The notes: generated by a model not told the origin, from the sequence alone. A stretch of 64,000 nt of DNA from Microbacterium sp. ABRD28 (GCF_003850245.1 NZ_CP031015.1:2666001-2730000), one strand, 5' to 3'; positions 16,522 to 28,781 are shown, counted from the first letter of the stretch. Translations and numbers: made by a program.

Positions 16522-17439
16522 TCATCCCGCGTTGGCGAGCAGCCATTCGTAGGAGTCGACGACGGAGCCGTTGATGTAGGTCTCGAAGTGCAGGTGGCAG
16601 GCGGTCGAGCGCCCGGTGCTGCCCACGAGGCCGATGATCTGACCGGCCGAGACGGTCTGGCCGGCCTGGACGGCGCGGCTGCCGTAGGTCATGTGGCCGT
16701 AGAGCGTGGACACGCGCTGGCCGTTGATGACGTGGTCGATGGTGACGGCGACGCCGTAGCCGCCGTAGCTCTCCTGCGAGACACGGACCACGCCGGCCGC
16801 TGCGGCGAACAGCGGCTCGCCGCAGGGAGCGAGCATGTCGGTTCCCATGTGGGCGCCGCCGCGCGCGAACGTGCGGTCGCCGACGGTGAAGCCCGAGAGC
16901 GGCCAGCGCACCTCGCCGGTGCCCGGGGCCACCATGGTGAGGTCGACGTTGGCACGGGAGCCCGACGAAGACGACGACGACGCCGCCGCCGACGCAGCGA
17001 GTTCGGCCGCGATGCGCGCACGCTCAGCGGCGGCCTCCTCGGCCTTCTTCTTCTCGATCTCCTCCGCGGTGGTGGCGGAGTAGCTGCTGCGGGAGAGTTC
17101 CGCCGCGCCCGCGTCGGAGGCGACCACGAGCGACTGGGCGTCGTCGACGGCCACCTGCTGCAGCGTCATCGGATCGGCGGTGGCACTCTCGACCGCGGCG
17201 TAGGCGGGCAGCGCCACGGTGGCGATCAGCCCACCCACCATCGTCAGGATGACGAGGGTGCGCGCGGGCTTGCGGCCCGTTCGGGGCCGTCTGCTCTTGG
17301 GCGGAGCGGTCACCACCGGGCGGGCGGTCGTGACGGATGTCGTGCGGGCCGAGGCCTTGCGTCGGGTGCGGTCTCGGCGTTCCAGCCCCGGTCCGTCGGT
17401 CACCGATGGAGACTCGGGGGTGTTCTGATGATCGGCCAT
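16522..17439 (-). CDS. M23-family cell-wall peptidase (LytM domain), secreted or anchored
   Basis: 305 residues. A long basic N-terminus is followed by a hydrophobic signal/anchor segment near residues 85-105 (LVILTMVGGLIATVALPAYA). A short alpha-helical region rich in Ala, Glu and Lys comes next (EEIEKKKAEEAAAERARIAAEL), then a Ser-rich linker. The M23 domain is C-terminal: metal ligands in GAHMGTDM and CHLHFE, with VTIDHVINGQRVSTLYGHM between. Such enzymes cut peptidoglycan cross-bridges or serve as division factors. The start at 17439 has GGAGGAC just upstream. The leader of about 150 bases is structured. Confidence 0.88.
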   Translation of the reverse strand: MADHQNTPESPSVTDGPGLERRDRTRRKASARTTSVTTARPVVTAPPKSRRPRTGRKPARTLVILTMVGGLIATVALPAYAAVESATADPMTLQQVAVDDAQSLVVASDAGAAELSRSSYSATTAEEIEKKKAEEAAAERARIAAELAASAAASSSSSSGSRANVDLTMVAPGTGEVRWPLSGFTVGDRTFARGGAHMGTDMLAPCGEPLFAAAAGVVRVSQESYGGYGVAVTIDHVINGQRVSTLYGHMTYGSRAVQAGQTVSAGQIIGLVGSTGRSTACHLHFETYINGSVVDSYEWLLANAG

Positions 17440-17598
17440 TGTCCTCCGGCGCCTCCGCGCGGTCTGCGCTGGCTCGTCGACACTCAGTGTGGGGGCACGA
17501 TGTGCGGGGCGGGCCGCGTGAACGACGAGCCGATGAGGCAATTCACGCGGAGTCCGTCGGCGGGCTTCTCGCCTGTGGACCCTCAGAGGCTACCCGAA
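17440..17598 (-). promoter_or_regulatory. Structured 5' leader of the M23 peptidase gene
   Basis: The gap in front of the peptidase start carries a TAGCCT -10-like box near its upstream end and a perfect 9-base stem (CCGCGTGAA with TTCACGCGG, 17513-17549) enclosing a further stem. Peptidoglycan hydrolase genes in actinobacteria are often under c-di-AMP (ydaO-yuaA) riboswitches. I cannot confirm that motif by eye, so the class is left open. Confidence 0.35.
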
Positions 17599-17611
17599 GG
17601 TAACGAATAAG

Positions 17612-19560
<1,949 letters not shown>

Positions 19561-19561
19561 G

Positions 19562-20203
19562 CTACGCCAGCCGGGGCTGAAGGGGCTCTGTCGAAAGCAC
19601 CGAGGCCAGGATCGCCTCGATGGCGAACGCCGACGCCTGTCCCAGATCCACGTTCTGGGGGTCGAGCAGCCACTGCACCTGCAGCCCGTCCATGACGGCG
19701 AGGATGCTCGCGGAGGCGAGCCCGATCGTGTCAGGTGCGGTGATCCCCCGCTCGGCGCAGACCACGCGGAAGGCCTGCGCAACCTCTCGGCGCAGGGTCT
19801 CGTAGCGCTTCTCGAAGTACACCCGCCCCGGATGGTCGTCGGTGACGGACTCGGCCGAGAGCACCACGTAGGCCTGCACGATGCCGGCGCGCTGGGCGTT
19901 GACGAAGGCCGTCTGCACGAGATGCCGGAACAGCTCCAGCCCGTCGGGCATGTGCTGCTCCTCGAGGTCGGCGACGTCGGTCTCATCGCGGTGCCGCAGC
20001 ACCTCGAGCAGCAGCTGATCCTTCGACCCGAAGTGGTGAAGGATCCCCGCGTGGGTCATGCCCACCTGATCGGCGATGTCCTGCAGCGTGCCGGCGGCGA
20101 AGCCCTTGCTGCCGAAGATCTCGACCGCGGCATCGAGGATGTCGCGCTTGCGCGCCAGCGTCGCCGGACGTGAACGCGGCTGCCGTCGCTGCGTCGTCGT
20201 CAT
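19562..20203 (-). CDS. TetR-family regulator, probable repressor of the adjacent glycan operon
   Basis: 213 residues. The N-terminal helix-turn-helix (ILDAAVEIFGSKGFAAGTLQDIADQVGMTHAGILHHFGSKDQLL) is a textbook TetR domain. The C-terminal ligand domain ends FAIEAILASVLSTEPL. It is divergent from the ABC transporter/GH3 operon, and an inverted repeat lies between the two at 20277-20302, so autoregulation and control of that operon are likely. The effector is probably an oligosaccharide or a breakdown product, by context only. Confidence 0.9.
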   Translation of the reverse strand: MTTTQRRQPRSRPATLARKRDILDAAVEIFGSKGFAAGTLQDIADQVGMTHAGILHHFGSKDQLLLEVLRHRDETDVADLEEQHMPDGLELFRHLVQTAFVNAQRAGIVQAYVVLSAESVTDDHPGRVYFEKRYETLRREVAQAFRVVCAERGITAPDTIGLASASILAVMDGLQVQWLLDPQNVDLGQASAFAIEAILASVLSTEPLQPRLA

Positions 20204-20276
20204 CTCGCACCCCCTCTCGCGATCCGGCTCAGAGTCTACGCAGACCCCCGGACGTGGTCCGGCAGACGCGCTTGCA

Positions 20277-20302
20277 AAACTTACTTACTTGATTGTAAGT
20301 TT
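20277..20302. promoter_or_regulatory. Candidate TetR operator between regulator and transporter operon
   Basis: Perfect 8-base arms AAACTTAC and GTAAGTTT with a 10-base spacer, plus an extra internal TTAC repeat. It is the most AT-rich spot in this intergenic region, where both divergent promoters should lie. Confidence 0.65.
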
Positions 20303-20376
20303 CTCAGGCAATCACTCGCCAGCCGTCGGATAGCCGCGGCCGAGAACCCGCACGGTGTCGTGCAGAAGGAGAAGCA

Positions 20377-22032
20377 ATGAGGCTCAGAACGTCACTCGGC
20401 GCCGCCGGGATCATCACGGCGCTCGCACTCACCGGCTGCGCCGGCGGCGGCAGCGACACCGGCTCCGCGGAGTCGGGCGCCGCGCTGACCATCGCGAAGC
20501 CCGACGGTGCGATCACGACCGAATCGCACAACCCGTTCCTCGGCGACTCGTCGGCGTCGAAGTACGGCTACGCGAAGGTGATCTTCGAGCCCATGGCCCT
20601 GGTCAACCCCACTGGCGACCTCGGCACCACTCCGTGGCTCGCCGAGTCGGTCGAGTGGAACGACGACTACACCCAGCTGACCGTGGTCCCCCGCAGCGGA
20701 GTGACCTGGAGCGACGGCACGCCGTTCACGGGCGAGGACATCGTCTTCACCTTCGACCAGTTCCTCGACGGCCGCCTGGCCGACACCTCGGGCCTGAAGT
20801 ACGAGGGCGCCACGGTCGACGGCGACGCCATCACGCTGACGTTCGCGGACTCGAAGTTCGTCTCGCAGGCGCGCGTGCTGCACACCCCGATCGTGCCCAA
20901 GCACATCTGGGAGAACATCGACGACCCCAACACCGACCCGCTGACCGGCGAGGGCCTGGCTGTGGGAACCGGCCCGTACGTCTTGGACAACTGGTCCACC
21001 GAATCGGTCACCCTCACCGCCAACCCCGACTACTGGGGCGGCGAGCTGGCCGTTCCCGCGCTGAACTACGTCTCCTACGGAGACAACGCCGCCCTCACCA
21101 CCGCTCTCGTCTCGGGTGAGGCCGACTGGGCGCAGGCCTTCATCCCGCAGATCCAGGAGAGCTACCTGGCCGCCGACGAGGACAACCACTACCTCGTCTC
21201 GCCGACCGCCGGTTCGGGCACGCTCTTCATGAACCTGCAGGCCGAGCCCTTCGACGACCCGGCCCTGCGCGAAGCCCTGGCCTGGACCATCGACCGTCAG
21301 GCCTACGTCGACATCGCCCGTGAAGGCGCGAGCGAGGCGGTCTGGAGCGTCACCGGTCTCGGGAACCTGCTCGAGAACGAGGTGCTGCCCGAGTTCGCCG
21401 ACCAGGAGTACGCGGTCGACGTGGACAAGGCGCGCGACATCCTGAGCGAGGCCGGCTACACCTGGGAGGACGACACCCTCATCGATCCCGACGGCGAGGC
21501 GGTGTCGTTCTCGATCTCGGTTCCCGCGGGGTGGAGCGACTGGAACACCGAGCAGGCCCTGCTCGCCGAAGAGCTCGACGCGGCGCTCGGCATCGAGGTC
21601 CAGGTCGACCAGCCGGACTGGGGCGGCTGGGACGCCGCCCGTCAGGAGGGCACCTTCCAGGCGATCATCCACTGGCTCGAGGACACCGGCAACGCCTACG
21701 GGCTGTACACCTCGACGATGGACCCGAAGTGGATCGTCGACGACCGCGCCCAGTTCAACTTCGGTCGCTTCGAGGACCCCGCGGTGACCGAGGCGCTGAA
21801 CACCTACGCCAACACCGCGTCCGAAGACGAGCGTCAGGCGGCGCTGGAGACGATGCAGCGGGCGTTCGTGGAGAACGTGCCGGCCATCCCGCTCGGATCG
21901 CACCCGCTGCTGGGCCAGTACAACACCCGCAGCTACGTCGGATTCCCCACGGATGACGACCAGTACGCCTCGGCAGACCCGACGCAGCCCGGAATCGTCC
22001 AGATCCTGACGAAGCTGCAGCCGGCAGGCTGA
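20377..22032 (+). CDS. ABC transporter substrate-binding lipoprotein (family 5)
   Basis: 551 residues. The signal sequence ends in the lipobox LALTGCAGGG, so the mature protein is lipid-anchored outside the membrane at Cys23. The family 5 (peptide/nickel/oligosaccharide) fold shows in GDLGTTPWLAESVEWNDDYT, VPRSGVTWSDGTPFTGEDIVFTF and the C-terminal Trp-rich part. AGAAGGAGAAGCA precedes the ATG. It delivers ligand to the two permeases downstream. Family 5 proteins bind peptides or beta-linked oligosaccharides; the GH3 gene at the end of the operon favours a beta-glycan fragment. Confidence 0.92.
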   Translation: MRLRTSLGAAGIITALALTGCAGGGSDTGSAESGAALTIAKPDGAITTESHNPFLGDSSASKYGYAKVIFEPMALVNPTGDLGTTPWLAESVEWNDDYTQLTVVPRSGVTWSDGTPFTGEDIVFTFDQFLDGRLADTSGLKYEGATVDGDAITLTFADSKFVSQARVLHTPIVPKHIWENIDDPNTDPLTGEGLAVGTGPYVLDNWSTESVTLTANPDYWGGELAVPALNYVSYGDNAALTTALVSGEADWAQAFIPQIQESYLAADEDNHYLVSPTAGSGTLFMNLQAEPFDDPALREALAWTIDRQAYVDIAREGASEAVWSVTGLGNLLENEVLPEFADQEYAVDVDKARDILSEAGYTWEDDTLIDPDGEAVSFSISVPAGWSDWNTEQALLAEELDAALGIEVQVDQPDWGGWDAARQEGTFQAIIHWLEDTGNAYGLYTSTMDPKWIVDDRAQFNFGRFEDPAVTEALNTYANTASEDERQAALETMQRAFVENVPAIPLGSHPLLGQYNTRSYVGFPTDDDQYASADPTQPGIVQILTKLQPAG

Positions 22033-22037
22033 ACCGT

Positions 22038-22075
22038 CCGGGCGGGGCGGGAGCCCGCGCTCCCGTCCCGCCCGG
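22038..22075 (+). terminator. Intercistronic attenuator hairpin after the binding-protein gene
   Basis: 16-base arms (22038-22053 and 22060-22075) with one G-U pair and a 6-base loop, no U-tract. A stem in this place usually lets the binding-protein message accumulate above that of the membrane components. Confidence 0.65.
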
Positions 22076-22105
22076 GCCCGGCATCACGAAAGCGAGCACG
22101 CACCG

Positions 22106-22926
<821 letters not shown>

Positions 22927-22930
<4 letters not shown>

Positions 22931-23736
22931 CCGTCCTCGAATTCGACGCCGTCACCAAGCGCTACGCCGTGCGCGGCGCCGGGCAGATCACCGCCCTGGA
23001 CGATGTCAGCTTCCGGCTGAAGTCGGGCCGGACGATCGGCCTGGTCGGCCAATCCGGAAGCGGCAAGTCGACGATCGCGAAGATCCTCACCCAGCTCGAG
23101 ACGCCGACGAGCGGCGAGGTGCGCCTGGACGGGCGGCCGATCCCGCGCCGCGGACGCGCGCTTCGCGCGTATCGTCAACAGCTGCGCATGGTGTTCCAGG
23201 ACCCCTTCGCCTCCCTGAACCCCTACCACTCCATCCGCTACCACCTCCAGCGGCCGCTGCGCCTGCACGACGTCGTGCCCGCCGGTGAGGTCGACAGCGA
23301 GGTGCGCCGCCTGCTGGATCGGGTGCGGCTGGACCCGGATGCCGTCATCGACCGGCGCCCGCACGAGCTCTCGGGGGGTCAGCGTCAGCGCGTCGCCATC
23401 GCCCGCGCGCTGGCGTCGCGCCCGAAGCTGCTCGTCGCCGACGAACCCGTCTCGATGCTCGATGTCTCCATCCGCCTCGGCGTGCTGAACCTCCTCGCCG
23501 ACCTCCAGCGCGAGGAGGGGCTCGGCGTGCTCTACATCACGCACGACCTGGCCACGGCACGCCACTTCAGCGACGAGATCCTCGTCCTCAACCACGGACG
23601 CGTCGTCGAGCGGGGCGCCGCCGACGAGGTCATCCTGCGCCCGCAGCATCCGTACACACGCGAGCTGCTGGCGGCTTCCCCTGATCCCGACACCTTCTTC
23701 GGTGTGGCATCCGGCATCCATGGAGGTGCGCAATGA
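22927..23736 (+). CDS. ABC transporter ATPase, OppF type
   Basis: 269 residues. Walker A is GQSGSGKST, the signature LSGGQRQRVAIARAL, Walker B LLVADEPVSMLD, and the switch His lies in LYITHDLATARHF. The C-terminal PYTRELLAASPDPD is typical of the oligopeptide transporter ATPases. It overlaps both neighbours by ATGA and forms the heterodimer that drives the permease pair. Confidence 0.92.
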
Positions 23737-24836
23737 CCGCGGTCCAGCCTCAGATCCCGACCGACGCGGGTGAGCCCGCAGGCGATTCCGCCGCCGATGC
23801 GGTGACCCAGGGCACCACGGCGACCGTCGCCGAGGCCTCCGGGCCGCGGATCCCCTGGCGCTTCCTCGGCGGACGGGCCGTCTTCTACCTGTTCACCCTG
23901 TGGGCGGCGATCACGATCAACTTCTTCCTGCCGCGCCTGATGAAAGGCGATGCGGTCACCCAGTACCTCGCCCGCAACCGCAACATCAGCCCGGAAGCCG
24001 CGGAGGCCCTCCGCTCGCTGCTGGGGCTGGACACCGACAAGAGCCTGTGGCAGCAGTACCTCGACTACTGGGGCCTTCTGCTGCGGGGCGACCTGGGGGT
24101 CTCGCTCCTCCACGGGCTCCGACCGGTGACGGAGGTCATCGGTCAGGCCCTCCCCTGGACGATCGGGCTCGTCGGATTCGCCACGATCATCTCGTTCGCG
24201 ATCGGGACGATCGGCGGCGCGATCGTGGGCTGGCGCCGGGGCAGCCGGATGGACGGCCTCATCCCGATCACCACGTTCCTCAGCACCATCCCGTACTTCT
24301 GGCTGGGACTGCTGGCGATCGCCGTCTTCTCGGTGAATCTCGGCTGGTTCCCGATCGGCAAGGCCTACGGCGTCGGGATCTCACCCGAGTGGTCGCCGGA
24401 ATTCATCGGCCAGGTCATCCACCATGGGACCCTGCCGGCCGTCACGATCATCATCGCCTCGCTGGGCGGATGGATGCTCGGCATGCGCAACATGATGCTG
24501 ACCGTCCTCGACGAGGACTACATCACCGTCGCACAGGCGAAGGGCATGACGAACCGCCGCGTGCTGTGGGGCTACGCGGCGCGCAACGCCGTGCTGCCGC
24601 AGGTGCAGAGCTTCGCGCTGTCGATCGGCTTCATCGTCGGCGGCACCATCGTCATGGAGATGGTCTTCAGCTACCCGGGGGTCGGCAAGCTGCTGCTGGA
24701 TGCGACCAACGCCAAGGACTACGCCCTCATGCAAGGGGTCTTCCTCGTGCTCACGATCTCGGTCCTGCTGGCCAACCTGCTCGCCGACCTCGCCTACGCA
24801 TTCCTCGACCCGCGCACGCGCCAGACGGAGGCCTGA
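23733..24836 (+). CDS. ABC transporter permease, OppB type
   Basis: 367 residues. A 45-residue Ala/Pro-rich cytoplasmic extension precedes the first membrane segment (AVFYLFTLWAAITINFFLPRLM). Five further segments follow, with the coupling (EAA-like) loop DYITVAQAKGMTNRRVLWGYAARNAVLP. The usual OppB-type extracellular region between helices 1 and 2 is present. It overlaps the second ATPase gene by ATGA and is followed by the OppC gene after 3 bases. Confidence 0.9.
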   Translation: MTAVQPQIPTDAGEPAGDSAADAVTQGTTATVAEASGPRIPWRFLGGRAVFYLFTLWAAITINFFLPRLMKGDAVTQYLARNRNISPEAAEALRSLLGLDTDKSLWQQYLDYWGLLLRGDLGVSLLHGLRPVTEVIGQALPWTIGLVGFATIISFAIGTIGGAIVGWRRGSRMDGLIPITTFLSTIPYFWLGLLAIAVFSVNLGWFPIGKAYGVGISPEWSPEFIGQVIHHGTLPAVTIIIASLGGWMLGMRNMMLTVLDEDYITVAQAKGMTNRRVLWGYAARNAVLPQVQSFALSIGFIVGGTIVMEMVFSYPGVGKLLLDATNAKDYALMQGVFLVLTISVLLANLLADLAYAFLDPRTRQTEA

Positions 24837-24839
24837 ACA

Positions 24840-25889
24840 ATGGATGCTCCCGACAACCGCCCCGCGGCGGCAGAGCCGACCTTCGGCTCCAAGCTCGCCT
24901 CGGCCTTCGCGATGTTCCGCAATCGGAAATCGATCGCGGGCCTGGCGATCCTCGGCTTCTTCGTGCTGGTCGCCGTCTTCGCCGACGTGCTCGCGCCCTA
25001 CTCCCCCACCGCCGTCGACAACAGTGCGCGGTTCCAGCCCCCGTCGGCGGAGCACTGGCTGGGAACGACCCACATCGGTGAGGACGTCCTCAGCCAGGTC
25101 ATCCACGGGACGCGCGGCGTCATCGTGGTCGGCTTCCTGGCAGCGCTCATGGCCACGCTCATCGCCGTCATCATCGGCGTCATCGCCGGTTACGTCCGCG
25201 GATGGCGGAGCGAAAGCCTGTCCGCCCTGACCAACGTCTTCCTGGTGATCCCGGGCCTTCCCCTCATCATCATCGTCGCCTCGATGTTCGACGACCCCCC
25301 GCTGGCGGTGATCGCCGCCGTCCTCGGCATCACGGGATGGGCGTGGGGCGCCCGCGTCCTGCGCGCCCAGACGATGTCGCTGCGCAATCGCGACTTCATC
25401 CAGGCGGCACGGGCGAACGGCGAGCCGCTGCGTCGCATCATCACCGTCGAGATGCTGCCGAACCTCATGGCGCTCATCGCCGCGAGCTTCGTCGGCACCG
25501 TCACCGCCGCGATCCTCGCCCTGACCACGCTGTCCTACATCGGGGTCATCCCGGTGACGACGTACAACTGGGGCACGATCCTCAACTGGGCGTCCGCGCA
25601 GGGAGCCTTCCGGCAGAACCAGTGGTGGTGGTACCTGCCGCCCGGGCTGTGCATCGCCGCCATCGGCGTCGCGCTCTCGCTGATCAACTTCGGCATCGAC
25701 GAGTACGTCAACCCCCGGCTCCGCTCGGCGGGCGAGCGCGCCCGTGCGATGAAGAAGAAGGGCATGAACGTCAACGACACCGTGACGGTCGTCCGCTCCG
25801 CATCCGCGCAGCCCGGCACGCGTCCCGCCCACGCATCCGTCCCTGCATCCGCAACCGTCCCCGCTTCCACAACCGAGGAGAACCCGTGA
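24840..25889 (+). CDS. ABC transporter permease, OppC type
   Basis: 349 residues. An N-terminal OppC_N segment (KSIAGLAILGFFVLVAVFADVLAPYSP) is followed by the permease domain with the coupling loop DFIQAARANGEPLRRIITVEMLPN. A C-terminal low-complexity tail of about 40 residues (Ala, Ser, Pro, Thr) is unusual for the family and has no visible role. Its stop overlaps the GTG of the GH3 gene (GTGA), which ties transport and hydrolysis into one operon. Confidence 0.9.
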   Translation: MDAPDNRPAAAEPTFGSKLASAFAMFRNRKSIAGLAILGFFVLVAVFADVLAPYSPTAVDNSARFQPPSAEHWLGTTHIGEDVLSQVIHGTRGVIVVGFLAALMATLIAVIIGVIAGYVRGWRSESLSALTNVFLVIPGLPLIIIVASMFDDPPLAVIAAVLGITGWAWGARVLRAQTMSLRNRDFIQAARANGEPLRRIITVEMLPNLMALIAASFVGTVTAAILALTTLSYIGVIPVTTYNWGTILNWASAQGAFRQNQWWWYLPPGLCIAAIGVALSLINFGIDEYVNPRLRSAGERARAMKKKGMNVNDTVTVVRSASAQPGTRPAHASVPASATVPASTTEENP

Positions 25890-28183
25890 CCACCGCCGAC
25901 ATCGCCGCCCCGCTCTATCTCGATGCGGCGCGGCCGGTGGCCGAACGCATCGCCGATCTGCTGTCGCGCATGACGGTGGAGGAGAAGATCGGGCAGATGA
26001 TGCAGCTCGACGCGCGTGACGACATCGAGGACCAGGTCCTCCGGCGCCACGTGGGATCGATCCTGCACGCCTCACCCGAACGGCTGCTGCGCGCACACGA
26101 CCTCGTCGCGCAGACCCGGCTGGGCATTCCGCTCCTCGTCGGCGAGGACTGCATCCACGGCCACTCCTTCTTCGAGGGTGCGACGATCTTCCCGACCCAG
26201 CTGGGAATGGCCGCGTCGTGGGACACCGAGCTGGTGGAGCGGATCGCCCGCGCGACCGCCGAGGAGGTCTCGGCCACCGGGGTCCACTGGACGTTCTCGC
26301 CGGTGCTGTGCATCGCGCGCGATCTGCGGTGGGGACGGGTCGGTGAGACCTTCGGCGAGGACCCCTTCCTCATCGGTGAGCTGGCCTCGGCGATGGTGCG
26401 CGGATATCAGGGCGACGGGCTGGCCGATGAGACGGCGATCCTGGCGACCGCGAAGCACTTCGCCGGCTACTCCGAGACGCAGGGCGGACGCGACGCCAGC
26501 GAGGCCGACATCTCCCGACGGAAACTCCGGTCCTGGTTCCTGCCTCCCTTCGAACGCGTGGCGAAGGAGGGATGCCGCACCTTCATGCTCGGCTACCAGA
26601 GCACCGACGGCGTTCCGATCACGATCAACGACTGGCTTCTCAGCGACGTGCTGCGCGGGGAATGGGGCTACACCGGCACCCTCATCACCGACTGGGACAA
26701 CGTGGGGCGGATGGTGTGGGAGCAGCGCGTGCAGCCCGACTACGCCCACGCCGCCGCCGCGGCGGTCAAGGCCGGCAACGACATGATCATGACGACCCCG
26801 GGCTTCTTCGACGGAGCACGCGAGGCCATCGAGCGGGGCCTCCTCGCCGAGTCCGACCTCGACCCCGCGGTGGCGCGCATTCTGCTGCTGAAGTTCGAGT
26901 TCGGCCTCTTCGAGAATCCCCGCCGCCCCGACCCCGCGCGCATCCACGCGTCGGTGGGGAGCACCGCGCACGCCGCGCTGAACCTCGAGGCGGCACGACG
27001 ATCGCTGGTCCTGCTTCGCAACGACGGGACCCTCCCCCTGCTGCCCGACTCCTCCGCAGACGACACCGGTCGCGCCCGGGACCACGCCGCGCCGCGACGG
27101 ATCGCGGTTCTCGGGCCCCTCGCCGACGACGCGCAGACGCAGCTCGGAGACTGGGCGGGGTCATCGGGACAGGCGGATTGGCTCCCCGACGGGCACCCCC
27201 GGGAGATGATCACCACGGTGCTCGACGGGATGAACCGGGTCGCCCCGGAATCGTGGGTCATCGAAAGCGCCGAAGGCGCCCGCATCCTGAGCCTGGAGGA
27301 AGACCCGGCGGGGGCGTTCTTCCCCGACGGACAGCCGCGCCCGCAGGTGGTCGTGCCGGCCGAGCCCGATCCGGCGCTGATCGCCGACGCCGTGGCCGCC
27401 GCCCGCCGCGCCGATCTGGCGGTGGTGGTGGTCGGCGACCGGATCGAGCTGGTCGGCGAGGGTCGCTCGACCGCGACGCTCGAGCTGATCGGCGCACAGG
27501 TGGCACTGCTCGACGCGGTCGCCGCGACCGGCACCCCGTTCGTCGTGGTCCTCCTCGCCTCCAAGCCCCTCGTCCTGCCGCCCGCGCTCGAGCGGGCCGC
27601 CGCGCTCATCTGGGCCGCGAGCCCGGGCATGGAAGGCGGCCGTGCCATCGCCGAGGTGATCCTCGGACTGACCGAGCCGACCGGTCGCCTGCCGATCTCG
27701 TTCGCCCGCCACGCGGGTCAGCAGCCCATCTACTACAACCAGATCCGCGGCCAGCACGGCGACCGGTACGCCGACCTGACGCAGAGCCCCGCGTTCGTCT
27801 TCGGCGAGGGTCTGTCGTACACGAACGTCGACTACGACGATCTGCGCATCGCCGAGCCCGACGTGGAGCTGACCGACATCGTCCGCGCGCAGGTGCGGGT
27901 GACCAACGGCGGCGACCGCCCCACCCGCGAGACCGTCCAGGTCTACGTCCGCGACCGCGTCACCTCGGTGAGCTGGGCCGATCGCGAGCTCAAGGCCTAT
28001 CGGCGCGTGGACCTGGCGCCCGGCGAGTCGCGCGTGGTGTCGTTCGAACTGCCGGTGTCGGCGTGCAGCCTCGTGGATGCGCACGGCGAGCGGCGGGTCG
28101 AGGCGGGCGAGTTCGATCTGCTGGTCGGGCCGTCCTCACGCGAGGATCGGCTGCTCTCGGCGACCTTCACCGTCACGGGGTGA
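25886..28183 (+). CDS. Glycoside hydrolase family 3 enzyme (beta-glucosidase/xylosidase-like), cytoplasmic
   Basis: 765 residues with the full GH3 order: N-terminal TIM barrel (RIADLLSRMTVEEKIGQMMQ at the start, LLVGEDCIHGHSFFEGATIFPTQ, RDLRWGRVGETFGEDP), the alpha/beta sandwich, and a C-terminal fibronectin III-like domain (VRVTNGGDRPTRETVQVYV). The nucleophile Asp is in LITDWDNVGRM. There is no signal peptide, so it should cleave oligosaccharides imported by the preceding ABC system. The GTG at 25886 overlaps the permease stop. Which beta-glycoside it prefers cannot be read from sequence. Confidence 0.92.
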   Translation: MTTADIAAPLYLDAARPVAERIADLLSRMTVEEKIGQMMQLDARDDIEDQVLRRHVGSILHASPERLLRAHDLVAQTRLGIPLLVGEDCIHGHSFFEGATIFPTQLGMAASWDTELVERIARATAEEVSATGVHWTFSPVLCIARDLRWGRVGETFGEDPFLIGELASAMVRGYQGDGLADETAILATAKHFAGYSETQGGRDASEADISRRKLRSWFLPPFERVAKEGCRTFMLGYQSTDGVPITINDWLLSDVLRGEWGYTGTLITDWDNVGRMVWEQRVQPDYAHAAAAAVKAGNDMIMTTPGFFDGAREAIERGLLAESDLDPAVARILLLKFEFGLFENPRRPDPARIHASVGSTAHAALNLEAARRSLVLLRNDGTLPLLPDSSADDTGRARDHAAPRRIAVLGPLADDAQTQLGDWAGSSGQADWLPDGHPREMITTVLDGMNRVAPESWVIESAEGARILSLEEDPAGAFFPDGQPRPQVVVPAEPDPALIADAVAAARRADLAVVVVGDRIELVGEGRSTATLELIGAQVALLDAVAATGTPFVVVLLASKPLVLPPALERAAALIWAASPGMEGGRAIAEVILGLTEPTGRLPISFARHAGQQPIYYNQIRGQHGDRYADLTQSPAFVFGEGLSYTNVDYDDLRIAEPDVELTDIVRAQVRVTNGGDRPTRETVQVYVRDRVTSVSWADRELKAYRRVDLAPGESRVVSFELPVSACSLVDAHGERRVEAGEFDLLVGPSSREDRLLSATFTVTG

Positions 28184-28185
28184 CG

Positions 28186-28207
28186 TCGGGGCCGGCGCCG
28201 GCCCCGA
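28186..28207. terminator. Bidirectional terminator between the GH3 and DUF3027 genes
   Basis: A perfect 22-base palindrome centred on GGCGCC lies in the 28 bases between two convergent stop codons, so it can end both transcripts. Confidence 0.75.
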
Positions 28208-28211
28208 GCGC

Positions 28212-28781
28212 TCAGTCGTCCTCGGGGTCGGCGTCGTCCTCGGAGTCGGCGTCGTCCGCGTCGTCCTCGTCCTCGTCGGCACCCTCGGCGAGCTCGTCGA
28301 TGTCGACGCCGTCGAGATCACCCGCGTGGAGGATCGGCGACCCGTCCTCGTCGAAATCCGTGGCGTCCAGGTCATCGAGGTCGTCGACATCGGCGTCGTC
28401 GTCGAAGTCGGCGTCGTCGTCATCATCCTTGTCGGTGTCGTCGTCACCGTCGGCGGCGGCCGCCTGGGCGGCCTGATACTCCGCCAGGCGCACCGCCCAC
28501 GGAACCCACTCGGGGGCGAGCAGCGCGCCGTCGCCGGGGAGCAGTTCCACCTCGAGCACGGTCGGCTCGGCATCCTCGACGCGGGCGAGGCTGACGGTCC
28601 AGAACCACCCCGGATACCCGTTGAGGCGGTTCTCGAACCGGAGTGAGACGACCCCGTCGTCTTCGACCCGCACATCGGCGGGCGCGCCGATCGTATCGGC
28701 CGGCGTGATCTCGCGAAGTGCCGCGAGTGCGAGGTCGTGGGCCTCGAGCAGCCGGGGGTCGGCCTCAGGCTTCGAAGTCAT
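28212..28781 (-). CDS. DUF3027 protein with a long acidic C-terminal tail
   Basis: 189 residues. The N-terminal 100 residues match DUF3027 as I know it: SLRFENRLNGYPGWFWTVSLARV and VLEVELLPGDGALLAPEWVPWAVRL. Residues 115-189 are almost entirely Asp, Glu and Ala, and are surely disordered. The family has no settled function but is commonly next to a cold-shock-domain gene in actinobacteria, as here. The start overlaps the cold-shock gene by 17 bases. Confidence 0.85.
   Translation of the reverse strand: MTSKPEADPRLLEAHDLALAALREITPADTIGAPADVRVEDDGVVSLRFENRLNGYPGWFWTVSLARVEDAEPTVLEVELLPGDGALLAPEWVPWAVRLAEYQAAQAAAADGDDDTDKDDDDDADFDDDADVDDLDDLDATDFDEDGSPILHAGDLDGVDIDELAEGADEDEDDADDADSEDDADPEDD

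Noticed and set aside
16835..17083. A small open frame on the plus strand inside the M23 gene
   Set aside because: It mirrors the Ser/Ala linker of the peptidase and has no ribosome binding site.
28230..28450. Repeated GTC/GTCGTC-like tracts resembling a tandem repeat or CRISPR-like array
   Set aside because: The tract encodes the Asp/Glu-rich tail of the DUF3027 protein; units are irregular codon repeats with no spacers.
26572..28476. A 634-codon Arg-rich frame overlapping the GH3 gene on the same strand
   Set aside because: It is a +1 shadow of the GH3 gene. The GH3 frame has the nucleophile and all domain motifs and is coupled to the permease.
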